A stretch of DNA of 64,000 nt from an uncultured Clostridia bacterium (GTDB taxonomy: Bacteria; Bacillota; Clostridia; TANB77; CAG-465). The notes beneath the pieces are model-generated. The model saw nothing but the letters and a program-made list of their open reading frames with translations, made no database searches and was not told the origin of the DNA. The stretch lies in NCBI GenBank assembly GCA_949106495.1, contig CARYZD010000010.1, positions 16,271 through 80,270 of the forward strand. The letters are read 5' to 3'. Both the position numbers and the translations under genes were made by a program. Every line of letters starts with the position of its first letter. Position 1 is the stretch's first letter. Shown here piece by piece: positions 8,525 to 18,700 of the stretch.

Positions 8525-9010
8525 ATGTTTGTTGTTAATATAAAAATGAATTATAAAAAAATACTAATAGCATGTGTAATTTGTGCTTTAATAATAGCTT
8601 CAGTAGTTGAATTTGGTGTAAAAGATAATTTTATTCTTACAAGTTCAAATATAGATAATTACGATTACGAGATTACTGATGATAATTTTATAAAAAATAT
8701 AGAAAAAATACATAATAATATTGATGAAAATATAGGAAAAACAATAAAATTATCCGGTTTTGTATATACTATGCCAGACTTTAAAGAAGGTTTTTTTATT
8801 TGTGGTAGATATATAGAAATGGATAGTGAAACTCAAGTTGCAGGATACCTTTGTAATTATGTTGGAGATGCAACAATTGAAGAAAATGAATGGATTGAAG
8901 TTACAGGAAGCATTATAAAAGGAGATTATAATGGAGAAATACCAGTTATAAAAGTAAATACAATAACAAAAATACCTGCTCCTGCTAATATGTTTATACA
9001 GAAAAAATAA
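8525..9010 (+). CDS. Membrane-anchored protein with a TIGR03943/DUF1980-like C-terminal domain
   Basis: The 161-residue protein has one N-terminal membrane anchor (about residues 12-30) and an extracellular domain. That domain reads IGKTIKLSGFVYTMPDFKEG, then FICGRYIEM, then EWIEVTGSI and PVIKVNTITKIPAP. This is the pattern of the C-terminal half of the YcgQ/TIGR03943 family, which usually follows a membrane half in a permease-linked protein and here stands alone. The fold is probably OB-like. The function is unknown. AGTGGAGG lies six bases before the ATG; Met9 is a less likely start. A symmetric terminator follows. Confidence 0.65.
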   Translation: MFVVNIKMNYKKILIACVICALIIASVVEFGVKDNFILTSSNIDNYDYEITDDNFIKNIEKIHNNIDENIGKTIKLSGFVYTMPDFKEGFFICGRYIEMDSETQVAGYLCNYVGDATIEENEWIEVTGSIIKGDYNGEIPVIKVNTITKIPAPANMFIQKK

Positions 9011-9011
9011 T

Positions 9012-9052
9012 AAAAAAATCTCAAATATTAAATTAGTATTTGAGATTTTTTT
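9012..9052. terminator. Bidirectional terminator
   Basis: AAAAAATCTCAAATA and TATTTGAGATTTTTT pair across a nine-base loop between the convergent genes ending at 9010 and 9061. Confidence 0.85.
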
Positions 9053-9060
9053 ATTATATA

Positions 9061-9612
9061 CTATTTCCTTAAAGTCTTTTTTATATCTTCAAGTATTGTA
9101 ACATCAATATCTTCTTCTTTTATTTCTGGGTCTGGATTTGTATCGCTAAAACACATTTTTACTTGTTTTGAATTCTTTATTTTTTCTATATGTGCCATAA
9201 TTGTAGTATATAAAGTAATATATACTTCTATTTCATATCCTTCTTTTTCAATTAGTTTTCTTACATATTCAACCATTTCTGAATCTTGTGGATTAGCAAA
9301 TGCTACATATACTTTATTTCCAACCTTTTCAAACGGTAATGCTCTATATGTAATTATAATATCTGATGGTAAAAAATTTAATGGATTTACAGATAATTTT
9401 CTCTCAATTATTGCAGATTTTACTTCCAAATTAGAAGATAAAACTTCAAGTAAATCTTCTTTATCACACATATCTAAAACATCAACAATTTCTCCAAATT
9501 TTAGTTCTGGATGCTCATTTTGATAATTTAAAACTATATTAACATCTTTTTTTGTAAGTACTTTTCTCTTTATAAATTCTTCACCAATTGGTAATTTTAT
9601 CTCTTCGTTCAT
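9061..9612 (-). CDS. Stand-alone MshEN (GspE/PilB N-terminal) domain protein
   Basis: The 183-residue protein matches the N-terminal domain of type II secretion and type IV pilus ATPases. It begins with a LPIGEEFIKRKVLTKKDVNIVL helix, followed by KFGEIVDVLDMCDKEDLLEVL. Next come LPSDIIITYRALPFEKVGNKVYVAFANPQ and a helix before the C-terminus. In the full proteins this domain docks the ATPase to the secretion platform and in some binds c-di-GMP. Here the ATPase domain is absent and no pilus genes flank it. The last 30 residues are acidic and unrelated. It may be an independent regulatory or adaptor protein. AGGAGG precedes the start. Confidence 0.75.
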   Translation of the reverse strand: MNEEIKLPIGEEFIKRKVLTKKDVNIVLNYQNEHPELKFGEIVDVLDMCDKEDLLEVLSSNLEVKSAIIERKLSVNPLNFLPSDIIITYRALPFEKVGNKVYVAFANPQDSEMVEYVRKLIEKEGYEIEVYITLYTTIMAHIEKIKNSKQVKMCFSDTNPDPEIKEEDIDVTILEDIKKTLRK

Positions 9613-9691
9613 ATTATTTTCCTCCTAAAAAAGTCAAATCAACTCATAAATATATTATAGCATATAAATTTATTTTTGAATACAATAAAAA

Positions 9692-9720
9692 TAAAAGATG
9701 AAATAAAATTTCATCTTTTA
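9692..9720 (-). terminator. Terminator
   Basis: Minus-strand AAAAGATGAAA-TTTTA-TTTCATCTTTT followed by ATTTTTATT, right after the stop of the gene at 9723. Confidence 0.8.
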
Positions 9721-9722
9721 AA

Positions 9723-10199
9723 TTATTTATCATTTAAGTAAGTAATATTACCTTGTTTATCTATAATATAGTTTCTCAAATATGTATATATACAATTATC
9801 TATACCTATTTTATCTAATGAAACAATATATCTTGCCTCGTCTTCATTATTTTCTGCTACTTTAAAATTGTCTTTTCCATCTATAGTTTCTTTTACAATA
9901 TATTTATATTCTTCATCTTTTTTTGTGACAAAATAAATATCTATATCACTTAAAGAACCAATATCTGCAATTTCTATTTTAGCATCAATACTAGTTTCTA
10001 TTTTTTCAATTATTGCGCTTAATTTTTGTGTAGCATTTTCACACATATATTCAGATTCAACTTTAATATTTTGTTTTTCTATATCTTTATTTTTTTCTAC
10101 TATTGTATCATCCTTTATTTTTAGAGCTAAAAAAACAGTAATTGCTATTATAATATTTACTAAAATTAAAATCCCTAAAGTCCTAAGAAATTTTTTCAT
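9723..10199 (-). CDS. Unknown membrane-anchored extracytoplasmic protein
   Basis: I do not recognise this protein. It has 158 residues with a membrane anchor at about 8-28 and then a polar extracytoplasmic region. The region begins with a Lys/Glu-rich helix (about 30-75) and continues with alternating strands that include DIYFVTKKDEEYKYIVKET. It follows the similar-sized anchored protein at 10212 by 12 bases, so the two are probably co-transcribed. They lie just downstream of the spoIIIA operon but beyond its terminator. Confidence 0.7.
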   Translation of the reverse strand: MKKFLRTLGILILVNIIIAITVFLALKIKDDTIVEKNKDIEKQNIKVESEYMCENATQKLSAIIEKIETSIDAKIEIADIGSLSDIDIYFVTKKDEEYKYIVKETIDGKDNFKVAENNEDEARYIVSLDKIGIDNCIYTYLRNYIIDKQGNITYLNDK

Positions 10200-10211
10200 A
10201 GAATTTTCTCC

Positions 10212-10694
10212 TTATTTTAAAATCAAACTATCGTAGTTATTATTCCACCAATCTATATCTCCATCTAGTTTAACTTTTATAAGGTCACCTTCTACAACAT
10301 AAAAAGTTATACCTTCATAATTATCCATTTTAAGTTTTAAAGTTGTATTAACATATTCCATATTTAATTTATATGCTTTCTTATCTCCATCATAAGTTTC
10401 AGCATTTTCTTCTACTAATGTTGGAAGTAAATTATCTTGATTATCTTTGATTTTTTCTCCATCTTCTGTTTTACCTAGTAAAATTTCTTCTTTTGAATAC
10501 ACTCCAAAGGCATCAGAATATGAAGCGCCAACATAATATGATAAATTTGACTGTAATTTAATTACATCATCAAAGAATTTCCCTCCTTTTTCAGTTGATT
10601 TATATCCATTTGGTCCAAATATAATATATGCTATTGATAATACTAATAATATAACTAATAATATTATAACTAATGTACTTTTTTTATTTTTCAT
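10212..10694 (-). CDS. Unknown membrane-anchored extracytoplasmic protein
   Basis: The product is 160 residues with a hydrophobic anchor at about 7-27 and an extracytoplasmic domain of roughly 130 residues. It has no cysteine and no family motif that I know. A TTG lies directly before the ATG. I chose the ATG because AAGGAGTG sits eight bases upstream of it. The gene begins about 115 bases after the spoIIIA terminator and forms a two-gene unit with the next anchored protein. A role linked to sporulation is possible only by position. Confidence 0.7.
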   Translation of the reverse strand: MKNKKSTLVIILLVILLVLSIAYIIFGPNGYKSTEKGGKFFDDVIKLQSNLSYYVGASYSDAFGVYSKEEILLGKTEDGEKIKDNQDNLLPTLVEENAETYDGDKKAYKLNMEYVNTTLKLKMDNYEGITFYVVEGDLIKVKLDGDIDWWNNNYDSLILK

Positions 10695-10808
10695 CAATTT
10701 TCACTCCTTAATTTTCATAATCATTTTTATACTACCATAAAAAAAAATTTTTTTCAACACTATAATATTATATTAACATTAGTTTTGAAGTTATTCAACA
10801 AATATACT

Positions 10809-10837
10809 AAAAAAAAGATATCTCGATGATATCTTTC
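10809..10837 (-). terminator. Terminator of the spoIIIA operon
   Basis: Minus-strand GAAAGATATC-ATCGA-GATATCTTT followed by a T-run, ten bases after the spoIIIAH stop. Confidence 0.85.
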
Positions 10838-10846
10838 ACAAATTTC

Positions 10847-11395
10847 TCACACATTAATATTTTCAATTGTTATATCATTAGCTTTAATATTTAATTGGTC
10901 AACTATTGTTTGCATAATTTGAGCTGCTAAACTTTCTGTTAATTCTTGTGTTTTTATAATAACATTTGCTTTTTCTTTGTTTGTTACTACAATAACAATT
11001 TCATCTACACCCTTAGATTTTATTACATTTTCTACCATTAAAATTTGATTTTTCTCTTCAATTAATGAACTAAGTTTTTCTTGGTATTCTGCTACTGTTT
11101 CACTATTTGTATTTGAATTATTTATTATTTGTGAATAGTTATTTGCAAGTTCTGAATACATATTATCTCTATCATTCCTAAAGCGAGTAATTCTTTCATC
11201 ATTATTATTAAAAACTGAATTTGCCTCTTTATATATGCCTACTTCATCATTATTTGAATTAACGTATACTGTTTGCCCTAAATCTTTTTCTCTTTCAGGG
11301 TTATACTTATAATTTATATATCCTGCTATAGTAACCATAAAGCAAAATGATAATACTGCCATTGATATTCTTTTTATTTTCTCTTTATTTTTCAT
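10847..11395 (-). CDS. spoIIIAH: Stage III sporulation protein AH
   Basis: SpoIIIAH is the mother-cell ring protein that meets SpoIIQ across the two spore membranes and forms the feeding-tube channel. The 182-residue product has one N-terminal membrane segment (about 9-27) and then GYINYKYNPE, a typical SpoIIIAH opening. A helical linker follows. The C-terminal ring-building domain reads IVVTNKEKANVIIKTQELTESLAAQIMQ. It is the last gene of the operon, nine bases after spoIIIAG. Its partner spoIIQ is not in this window. Confidence 0.92.
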   Translation of the reverse strand: MKNKEKIKRISMAVLSFCFMVTIAGYINYKYNPEREKDLGQTVYVNSNNDEVGIYKEANSVFNNNDERITRFRNDRDNMYSELANNYSQIINNSNTNSETVAEYQEKLSSLIEEKNQILMVENVIKSKGVDEIVIVVTNKEKANVIIKTQELTESLAAQIMQTIVDQLNIKANDITIENINV

Positions 11396-11404
11396 ATTAA
11401 CCTC

Positions 11405-11935
11405 CTATTTTTCAAAAACTTGTACTTTATATGATGCAACACCTAATAGATTTCCTATTGCTGTTGCTATTTTTTGCTTAAGTTCAGAATTTTGAACTCC
11501 ATTTGCAACTATTATTACACCTTCAACACTTGGTGTATTATACATTTGAATTATTGCTGTTTTCTTTCCACTTTCTTCGTTATATGCAACACTTTTTTCA
11601 ATACTTAATACTTGACCATTATCATTTAATGTTTGTTTAGTATCATAAACAATATTATCATTACCATTATCTGAATAATTTATTATTATTGATACATCTG
11701 TTATTCCAGATATTTGATTTAAAACATCTACAATTTTAGATTCTAAATCCACTTTTTTTGTAACTTGTTCTTGTGTATTTTCAACCACAGTTGTTTGTTT
11801 TTTATCTTTATCCTCATTAAATATATAGTTTATACTTATTAAAAGTATTACTAATAATACAAGTAGTAATATTAAATTTTCTTTTTTTCTTTTAGAATCT
11901 TTAGTAATATTTTTTAATGTCTCTAAGTAGTTCAT
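11405..11935 (-). CDS. spoIIIAG: Stage III sporulation protein AG
   Basis: SpoIIIAG forms a large ring in the intermembrane space of the mother cell-forespore channel. The 176-residue protein has a membrane segment near 22-42 followed by a long polar region. Its C-terminal RBM-type domain contains TKQTLNDNGQVLSIEKSVAY, GVIIVANG and KIATAIGNLLGVASYKVQVFEK, which are conserved in the family. Translated three bases after spoIIIAF. Confidence 0.93.
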   Translation of the reverse strand: MNYLETLKNITKDSKRKKENLILLLVLLVILLISINYIFNEDKDKKQTTVVENTQEQVTKKVDLESKIVDVLNQISGITDVSIIINYSDNGNDNIVYDTKQTLNDNGQVLSIEKSVAYNEESGKKTAIIQMYNTPSVEGVIIVANGVQNSELKQKIATAIGNLLGVASYKVQVFEK

Positions 11936-11938
11936 TAT

Positions 11939-12442
11939 TTACCCTCCCTTTTGTATATTAATTTTACTTTTATCTACATCGTATTCTTTACTAATAAAAG
12001 ATATAATATCAAAAGAAGTATCTCCATATAATGTAATATTTACTTTTTCTATATTATATGTATCTGTAATTTGTATATTTACATCAATTCCATTTTCAAT
12101 ATTACTAGATACTCTATTTTTAATATCTTCTTCAACACTACTTTTAAAGTTTTCTTTAACATTATTTTTATTAACATCTTCATAATTTGAAATATCTGTA
12201 TAATTTATATCTGTTGCTCCAATATTACTTGTTGCATTTAGCAATATATTCTTAATAGTATTTGAATCAGAATTTTTAACCAGTGAAATTATAGGATTAG
12301 CTATTACAATTATTGTTATTATACCTATAAGTGAATAAATATATTTCTTTAAGTTTGAGTTTGGTAAAATAATTTTTATAATTGTAAATAAAATACCAAT
12401 AGCTAAAATTGAGCTTATCCAATTTTTAAAAATATCCAACAT
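11939..12442 (-). CDS. spoIIIAF: Stage III sporulation protein AF
   Basis: SpoIIIAF is a small membrane component of the forespore channel. The protein has two N-terminal membrane segments (about 8-26 and 33-52) and an extracytoplasmic domain ending VDKSKINIQKGG. I chose the start at the internal ATG because AGGAGGGATATT precedes it. The longer reading beginning MDRRDIM has no ribosome site and would overlap the spoIIIAE stop. The result is 167 residues. Confidence 0.9.
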   Translation of the reverse strand: MLDIFKNWISSILAIGILFTIIKIILPNSNLKKYIYSLIGIITIIVIANPIISLVKNSDSNTIKNILLNATSNIGATDINYTDISNYEDVNKNNVKENFKSSVEEDIKNRVSSNIENGIDVNIQITDTYNIEKVNITLYGDTSFDIISFISKEYDVDKSKINIQKGG

Positions 12443-12452
12443 AATATCCCTC

Positions 12453-13604
12453 CTATCCACTTATAGAACTTATCATTCCCATTATAATACCTGTTGTCAT
12501 AATAAAAAGAATAAGTATTCCTGTAAGTATTCCAAGCATATCCTTATATACTTTAGTAAATCCATCAATAAAATCTGAAATTGTTTTGTCCTCATTAATT
12601 GGTTCACTAAATGCAGATAATAACTTATATAATATAACAACAATAAGTATTTTAAGAAGTGGAACACTTACAATAATTATTATTGATATTAAAGCAACTG
12701 CTCCACCAACTTTACCAATTAACTCTGTTGCACCAAGAACTGTTTCTAAGCTATCAGATAAAAATTTTCCTACTACTGGTACTACATCTGATACTATATT
12801 TTGAGTAGTTTTAAAATATATACTATCTATAGATTTAGTAACTGTTGACTCCATAGATAATATAAGTATAAATATAGCAATTACTGAACTAAAAATATAT
12901 AATGATGATTTTCTAAAAATAGTAGACATCTTATCTAATTTAATATTATCCGATATTTTTGAAACTATATTTATTGCAATTGAAATTGTAAAAAAAGGTA
13001 TAACTATATAATTTGTAATTACACATATAAAACTAGATACAAATAAAAGTAATGGTTGTATTATACCAGTTGATGTAATCTTTCCACTTGCTAGTAAAAT
13101 ACCTGTTAAAAATGTTGACACTATTTGCATTGCATATCCCAGTAAATTAACAATGTTTTTGAACATATCAACTATCTCGATATAGTTTTTAAGTAATATT
13201 GAACTAATACAAATTATAACTATTAACTTGGTTATTTTTATCACATCACTATTTTTATCTAACTCTAAGCTAGATAATACTGCCATTATAATTATTACGA
13301 TAAATAATGTAGTAACACTTTTCATACTTGTCTTTACTTGCTTTAACAAATTAGAAACAAAAACATCTAATATATTTTCATATTTAATACCATTTCCTTG
13401 CAATAGCTCTGAATATAATTCATTTACATTAAATCCCTCAATATTATTTTCTTTTAAATAAATATCAAATGTATTTAAATACTTATTTATCTCTAAGCTG
13501 CTTCCTATTTGGTTTGTAATATCTGTTTCTTCTGCTAATATGTTTTGGTTAAAGTAAAAATATATGATAGAAAATAAAAGTAATATCTTACAAATTTTTC
13601 TCAT
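12453..13604 (-). CDS. spoIIIAE: Stage III sporulation protein AE
   Basis: SpoIIIAE is the largest integral membrane protein of the channel complex. The 383-residue product has a signal peptide-like start (about 5-24), a polar segment to about 85, and then seven to eight membrane helices. Conserved motifs include LLGYAMQIVSTFLTGILLASG and PVVGKFLSDSLETVLGA. Its ATG overlaps the spoIIIAD stop as TAATG, so translation is coupled. Confidence 0.95.
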   Translation of the reverse strand: MRKICKILLLFSIIYFYFNQNILAEETDITNQIGSSLEINKYLNTFDIYLKENNIEGFNVNELYSELLQGNGIKYENILDVFVSNLLKQVKTSMKSVTTLFIVIIIMAVLSSLELDKNSDVIKITKLIVIICISSILLKNYIEIVDMFKNIVNLLGYAMQIVSTFLTGILLASGKITSTGIIQPLLLFVSSFICVITNYIVIPFFTISIAINIVSKISDNIKLDKMSTIFRKSSLYIFSSVIAIFILILSMESTVTKSIDSIYFKTTQNIVSDVVPVVGKFLSDSLETVLGATELIGKVGGAVALISIIIIVSVPLLKILIVVILYKLLSAFSEPINEDKTISDFIDGFTKVYKDMLGILTGILILFIMTTGIIMGMISSISG

Positions 13605-13987
13605 TATACTATCTGTGCTACAATATCTACAAGAGATGCTATGATTGGTATTGAAAGCGATACAATTATCACTTTACCAGCCATTTCAATTTTGTTTGCT
13701 ATTGCACTTTCTCCAGCATCTTTACATATATCTCTACCAAATTCAACTATATATGATATTCCTATTACTTTTAAGATAATTTTTATATAAAAACTATCTA
13801 TTGAAGAATTTTCTATAAGGGAATTAATTAAGTTAATTACAGATTTTAATTCATCAAAAACTAAAGTTAACATTATTACTGATGAAGCAATAACACATAT
13901 TAAAGCAATTTCTGGTTTTTGATTTTTTAAAATTATTATTAGAGATACAGCTATAATTCCAAATCCGACAATCTTAAAAATAGTCAT
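13604..13987 (-). CDS. spoIIIAD: Stage III sporulation protein AD
   Basis: The 127-residue membrane protein has four predicted helices and the family motifs SYIVEFGRDICKDAGESAIA and KVIIVSLSIPI. It is thought to form part of the membrane core of the channel with SpoIIIAC and SpoIIIAE. It starts eight bases after spoIIIAC and shares one base with the start of spoIIIAE. Confidence 0.95.
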   Translation of the reverse strand: MTIFKIVGFGIIAVSLIIILKNQKPEIALICVIASSVIMLTLVFDELKSVINLINSLIENSSIDSFYIKIILKVIGISYIVEFGRDICKDAGESAIANKIEMAGKVIIVSLSIPIIASLVDIVAQIV

Positions 13988-13995
13988 TATTTCTC

Positions 13996-14196
13996 CTATA
14001 AATTAAAAGTATCTCTAACAGTATTAAATAGTTCGCTTATCTTTGAGATAACCATCATTAAAACAATAATCACACCTGTTAAAGTTGTCATCATTGCTTG
14101 ATCTTCTCTTCCAGCTTTTGAAAGAATTTGGTTTAACACTGCTACAAGTATTCCTACTCCAGCTATTTTAAATAATAAATCTATATCCATACGCAT
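13996..14196 (-). CDS. spoIIIAC: Stage III sporulation protein AC
   Basis: The 66-residue protein has two membrane helices and the typical sequence DLLFKIAGVGILVAVLNQIL followed by KAGREDQA. This length and motif are those of SpoIIIAC. It lies six bases after spoIIIAB, with a GGGGGAAT ribosome site. Confidence 0.95.
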   Translation of the reverse strand: MRMDIDLLFKIAGVGILVAVLNQILSKAGREDQAMMTTLTGVIIVLMMVISKISELFNTVRDTFNL

Positions 14197-14202
14197 TCCC
14201 CC

Positions 14203-14718
14203 TTATATGAATATAACAACAATAATTAATCCTGTAATAACTCCAATTGTTCTATATACTTTTGAATTTTTAACCTTATTAATATTAGCCTCTTTAATTT
14301 GTTTTTCTATTATAGTAACTGTATTTTCTATAATATTATTTTGTGAATCTATATCACTTCTACCTAAATTCTTCATAGTAGAAATAATAATATCTTTATC
14401 ATAATCATTTAATGCTTCTAAAGTATTAACATTATTTGTAATACTTACATCTATTTTATCTGTACCATACTCAGACATATCTAGTGCAATTGCACCTATT
14501 ACATCTTTTAATGGTGAACTTAATCTTTGTCTAGCCATTTCAAATGATACTGGTAAACTATTTGCCATATATATCATTTCATTTTGTAGTAATCTTAAAA
14601 ATGTTATATAGTCTGTTAATATTTCTTCTCTTGATTTAAGAGCTGATGCCATTTCAATCCCTATATATGATGTTATACATAATATAGCAAGTGAAATTAT
14701 TATTTTTATAAATATCAT
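14203..14718 (-). CDS. spoIIIAB: Stage III sporulation protein AB
   Basis: SpoIIIAB resembles GspF-type secretion proteins in part and probably cooperates with the SpoIIIAA ATPase. The 171-residue product has an N-terminal anchor, then GIEMASALKSREEILTDYITFLRLLQNEM, a long helical middle, and a C-terminal membrane helix after YRTIGVITG. Its ATGA overlaps the stop of spoIIIAA by four bases. Confidence 0.94.
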   Translation of the reverse strand: MIFIKIIISLAILCITSYIGIEMASALKSREEILTDYITFLRLLQNEMIYMANSLPVSFEMARQRLSSPLKDVIGAIALDMSEYGTDKIDVSITNNVNTLEALNDYDKDIIISTMKNLGRSDIDSQNNIIENTVTIIEKQIKEANINKVKNSKVYRTIGVITGLIIVVIFI

Positions 14719-15623
14719 GCAACACCTCCCAAAGTTTGTGTATCATATACTTTTTCTACTATTCCTGGTACTTTTCCGTTTGATAAAATCACTATTTTTG
14801 AGAATATATTTAAATCTAATAATTCTTTTATATTTTGATTTTTTAAAATAGATTTTATAGAATCACCATGCATAGTAAAAATAACTTTTACTCCTGATAG
14901 AATTGCCTCTTTAATAGCGGTAATATCTTCTTTTTTACCAATCTCATCTGTTGCTATAATATCTGGTGCCATTGAACGTATCATCATCTTCATTCCACTT
15001 GCCTTATTTACATTACTCATTATATCTGTTCTAACACCTACATCTAAACTTGCTACTCCCTCATATACAGATGCAATTTCTCCTCTTTCATCTATTAAAG
15101 CTACATTTTTTCCTTTAAAATTTAGTGAAGGTATTCCATTACTAGTTTGTCTAATAATATCCCTTATTAATGTTGTTTTACCACAACCTGGTGGAGATAC
15201 TATGAGCGTATTTAAAAATTCATTATTTACTATTATTTCAGATAAAATTCTATCTGCACATCCATATATTTGTCTTGCAACACGAATGTTTAAACTACAA
15301 ATATTTTTTATGTTCTTTATTTTTCCATCTACATATACTACTTCTCCACTTATTCCAATTCTATGACCGCCTCTAATTACTACAAATCCGTTATTTAAAT
15401 CATTCTGTATAGCATATATTGAATTTTTAGATACATTTAATAGTATATCCAGTATTACCTTAGGTGTTGTAATACAATCTAAAACAATTTCATTTTTACC
15501 ACATACTATAATTATTTTACATTTAGTTCTAAGTCTAATTTCCGTTATATTCTGGCTACAATTTAATCTAATGATTTCATTTGAAATATAGCTTGGTAAT
15601 ACCTTTAATATTTCATCTATCAT
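14715..15623 (-). CDS. spoIIIAA: Stage III sporulation protein AA, secretion-type ATPase
   Basis: SpoIIIAA is the AAA/GspE-like ATPase that powers the mother cell-forespore channel. The 302-residue product has Walker A PPGCGKTT near 144-151, followed by ERGEIASVYEG. The segment RSMAPDIIATDEIGKKEDITAI carries the Walker B acid region. It is the first gene of the eight-gene operon, with GAGGTGG at the ribosome site. I expect a mother-cell sigma-E promoter upstream from family knowledge, but I could not find a convincing match in the AT-rich 140-base gap. Confidence 0.96.
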   Translation of the reverse strand: MIDEILKVLPSYISNEIIRLNCSQNITEIRLRTKCKIIIVCGKNEIVLDCITTPKVILDILLNVSKNSIYAIQNDLNNGFVVIRGGHRIGISGEVVYVDGKIKNIKNICSLNIRVARQIYGCADRILSEIIVNNEFLNTLIVSPPGCGKTTLIRDIIRQTSNGIPSLNFKGKNVALIDERGEIASVYEGVASLDVGVRTDIMSNVNKASGMKMMIRSMAPDIIATDEIGKKEDITAIKEAILSGVKVIFTMHGDSIKSILKNQNIKELLDLNIFSKIVILSNGKVPGIVEKVYDTQTLGGVA

Positions 15624-15719
15624 ATAACCACCTCTTAGATACTAAAGTTATACTACTATTTAAATAAATAATTTGTATTAATATGTTTTATTCATATAAA
15701 AAAATATTCTTATTTTAGC

Positions 15720-15753
15720 AAAAAAAGAAGAAGATATTATTGCTATCTTCTTC
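15720..15753 (-). terminator. Terminator of the SNF2 helicase gene
   Basis: Minus-strand GAAGAAGATA-GCAATAA-TATCTTCTTC followed by a T-run. Confidence 0.85.
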
Positions 15754-15765
15754 AAATTTTTATAT

Positions 15766-18700
15766 TTACTCAAATAATCCAAGTAACTCATCTTTAGACA
15801 TTTGAGATATAAATGTCTCTCCAGATTTTATTACTGAATCAGTTAAATCTTGTTTTCTTTCTTGTAGTTTTTGAATTTTTTCTTCAATACTATTTTCACT
15901 TATTAATTTAAATACTTGAACATTATTTCTTTGACCAATTCTATATGCTCTATCTGTTGCCTGATTTTGTGCAGATAAATTCCACCATGGATCAAAATGT
16001 ATAACCATATCTGCTCCTGTTAAATTAAGACCTGTTCCACCAGCTTTAAGTGAAATTAGGAAAACTTTTATATTATCATCTTTATTAAATTCATCAACCA
16101 TTTCAATTCTAGTATCAACTTTAGTTTGACCTGTAAGCATTGAATATTCTATTCCTCTTTTTTCTAACTCTTTAGTTAAAATATCAAACATAGAAGTAAA
16201 TCCTGAGAATAATAATATTTTATGTTTTGCAGCTATTGCTCCTTCAATTATTTCTAAACATTGATTTAATTTTGCACTTTCTCCATTATAATCTTCTAAG
16301 AATAGTTGAGGATGACAACATATCTGTCTAAGTCTTGTAATTAAAGATAATATTTTAAATTTACTCTTTTCAAATCCATATGATTCAATTTCTTGTTTCA
16401 TCTTAACTTTAGCTAAAGCTAAGTAAGAATTGTATAGTTTTTGTTGTTCTTCATCCATCTTACTATACATTATTTGTTCTGTCTTATCTGGAAGTTCTTT
16501 TAATACTTCTTTCTTAATACGTCTTAATACAAATGGTGCAACTAATCTTTGTAATTTTTCCATTGTTGCATTATCATTTTCTTTTATTATTACAGTTTCA
16601 AACTCATCTTTAAATTTCTTATATGTATATAAATATCCAGGCATAATAAAATCAAATATAGACCATAATTCTGCAAGAGAATTTTCTATTGGTGTACCTG
16701 TAAGAGCAAATCTAACTTCACTTTTTATCTCTTTTAGAGCTTTAGCATTTTTAGTATTATTATTTTTAATATATTGTGCTTCATCTGCTATTACATATTT
16801 AAAATTAATATCTTTATATTGTTCTATATCTCTTTTTAACAAATCATATGAAGTTATTACTACATCATAGTCTGTAATACTTTTAATTAGATTTTCTCTT
16901 TGTTCTGCATTTCCAGAAATAATTAATGTTTTAATATTGTTTGAAAATCTATTTATTTCTTTTTCCCAGTTAATATATAATGAGCTTGGACATACAACTA
17001 TTGATGTTTTACCAGTTCTTTTCTTTTCATCAAGTAGTAATGCAATAATTTGAACTGTTTTACCAAGTCCCATATCATCTGCAAGAATTCCACCAAATCC
17101 ATATTTTTCTAATGTTTTTAACCAGCTAAATCCTGTTTTTTGATAACTTCTTAAAACACCTTTTAATTCTTCTGGTTCTTCAAATTTAACTTCATCAATA
17201 TCTTTTATACTTTTTACTATTTCTCTAAAATCATTATCTAGGTTAATTGTAATATTAGAAGTATTATTTTTAGCTAAATTATCTATATATAAAGCTCTAT
17301 ATCTTGGTATTTCTACATTTCCACTTACTATATCTTTTTCTGTTATGTTTAAAGTCTTTGCTAGATTAACTAATGTACCAATTCCATCTGTATCTATATT
17401 GATAAAACTTCCATCTTTTAATCTATAATATTTCTTTCTTAATTTATATCTTTTAAATATGTCTTTTAACTCAGATTCATCTAGTCCTAATTCATTAAAA
17501 TCTATGTCTAAGAAATTATTTTCAATTCTTACTCCCATGTTGAAAGTTTTTTGAGTTATAATTTGTTTATTTTTTAATTTATCTGTAATTAATACTTCAA
17601 ATTTTTCCATAAATTTATCTATTCCTTCTGTTAAGAAACTATAGATATCTTCTTCTTTAGAAAGATAAATTATATGCTTTTTAAAGTTAATTACAAAATT
17701 ATACATTTTAAATAGTTCTTTTGCTCTTGCTTCTTCAATTATATTTCTATTGCAAGTTACATTTAAATCTTTATCAAAAGGATTAAACTCTGTATCTCCA
17801 TAACAAAATTTAACTTCTGCAACAATATTTCCTTTTGTGTCTATATCTAGGAATATTTTTGTTCCTAACTTTTCTGCCTTATATTTTTCTAATAATCCTT
17901 CCTCAATTGTAAGAGTGGTACTGTCTTTTAATGCTGGAATAACATACTCACAAAAACTAGTAGCACTACCTGATGAAATAGTAATTTTACCCTCTGGGTC
18001 TTTAGACAATTTCTCTATTAGAGGTAATACTTTTGTTTTAAATTCACTACTGCATCTATGCAATTTATCTTTATATAGGATATATGAATATTCTTGTCCA
18101 TCAAACACATAATACTTTTCACTATTAGATATAACACATAGTCCGTTCTCTTTCATATCTAATATTTCAATATCAAAAGAAGGATCTCCTTCCTCTAATG
18201 TAACCATACCATATGCTTTTTCATAGTCATATCCATCTATTGATATTTTTTTATTCTTTAATAGTTCAAATATTTCATCAAGTAAAGAATATTTTAATTT
18301 AAAATTTGTTTTATATCTTTTATTTACTGTAAAATGATAAGTTCCAAGTTTTGAAAATTCATTATATTCTAGTGCTTTAGATACAATAAGCTTAGCTAAT
18401 GCTTGAGATTCTTTAGTAAATGATTCTACAGAGTGCTTAAATTCAAGTTCTTTACCATACTTATTTACTGCTCCCTTTTGCATATCTTCACTAAATCTAA
18501 ATAAGTCACGTAAAATATACATTCTATCTTTACCAATTTTAAATGATACTTCTAATTCTTTTTCAATATCATTAGTAAGATATAATAATGTTTCAATATT
18601 TACACTTTCTTTGTCTATATTTCTACTTAACTCAAGATTTTCATAATAGGCCATAAGCCCATTATTTTCTCTTTGCTCATTAATTTTATCTTTATATGAT

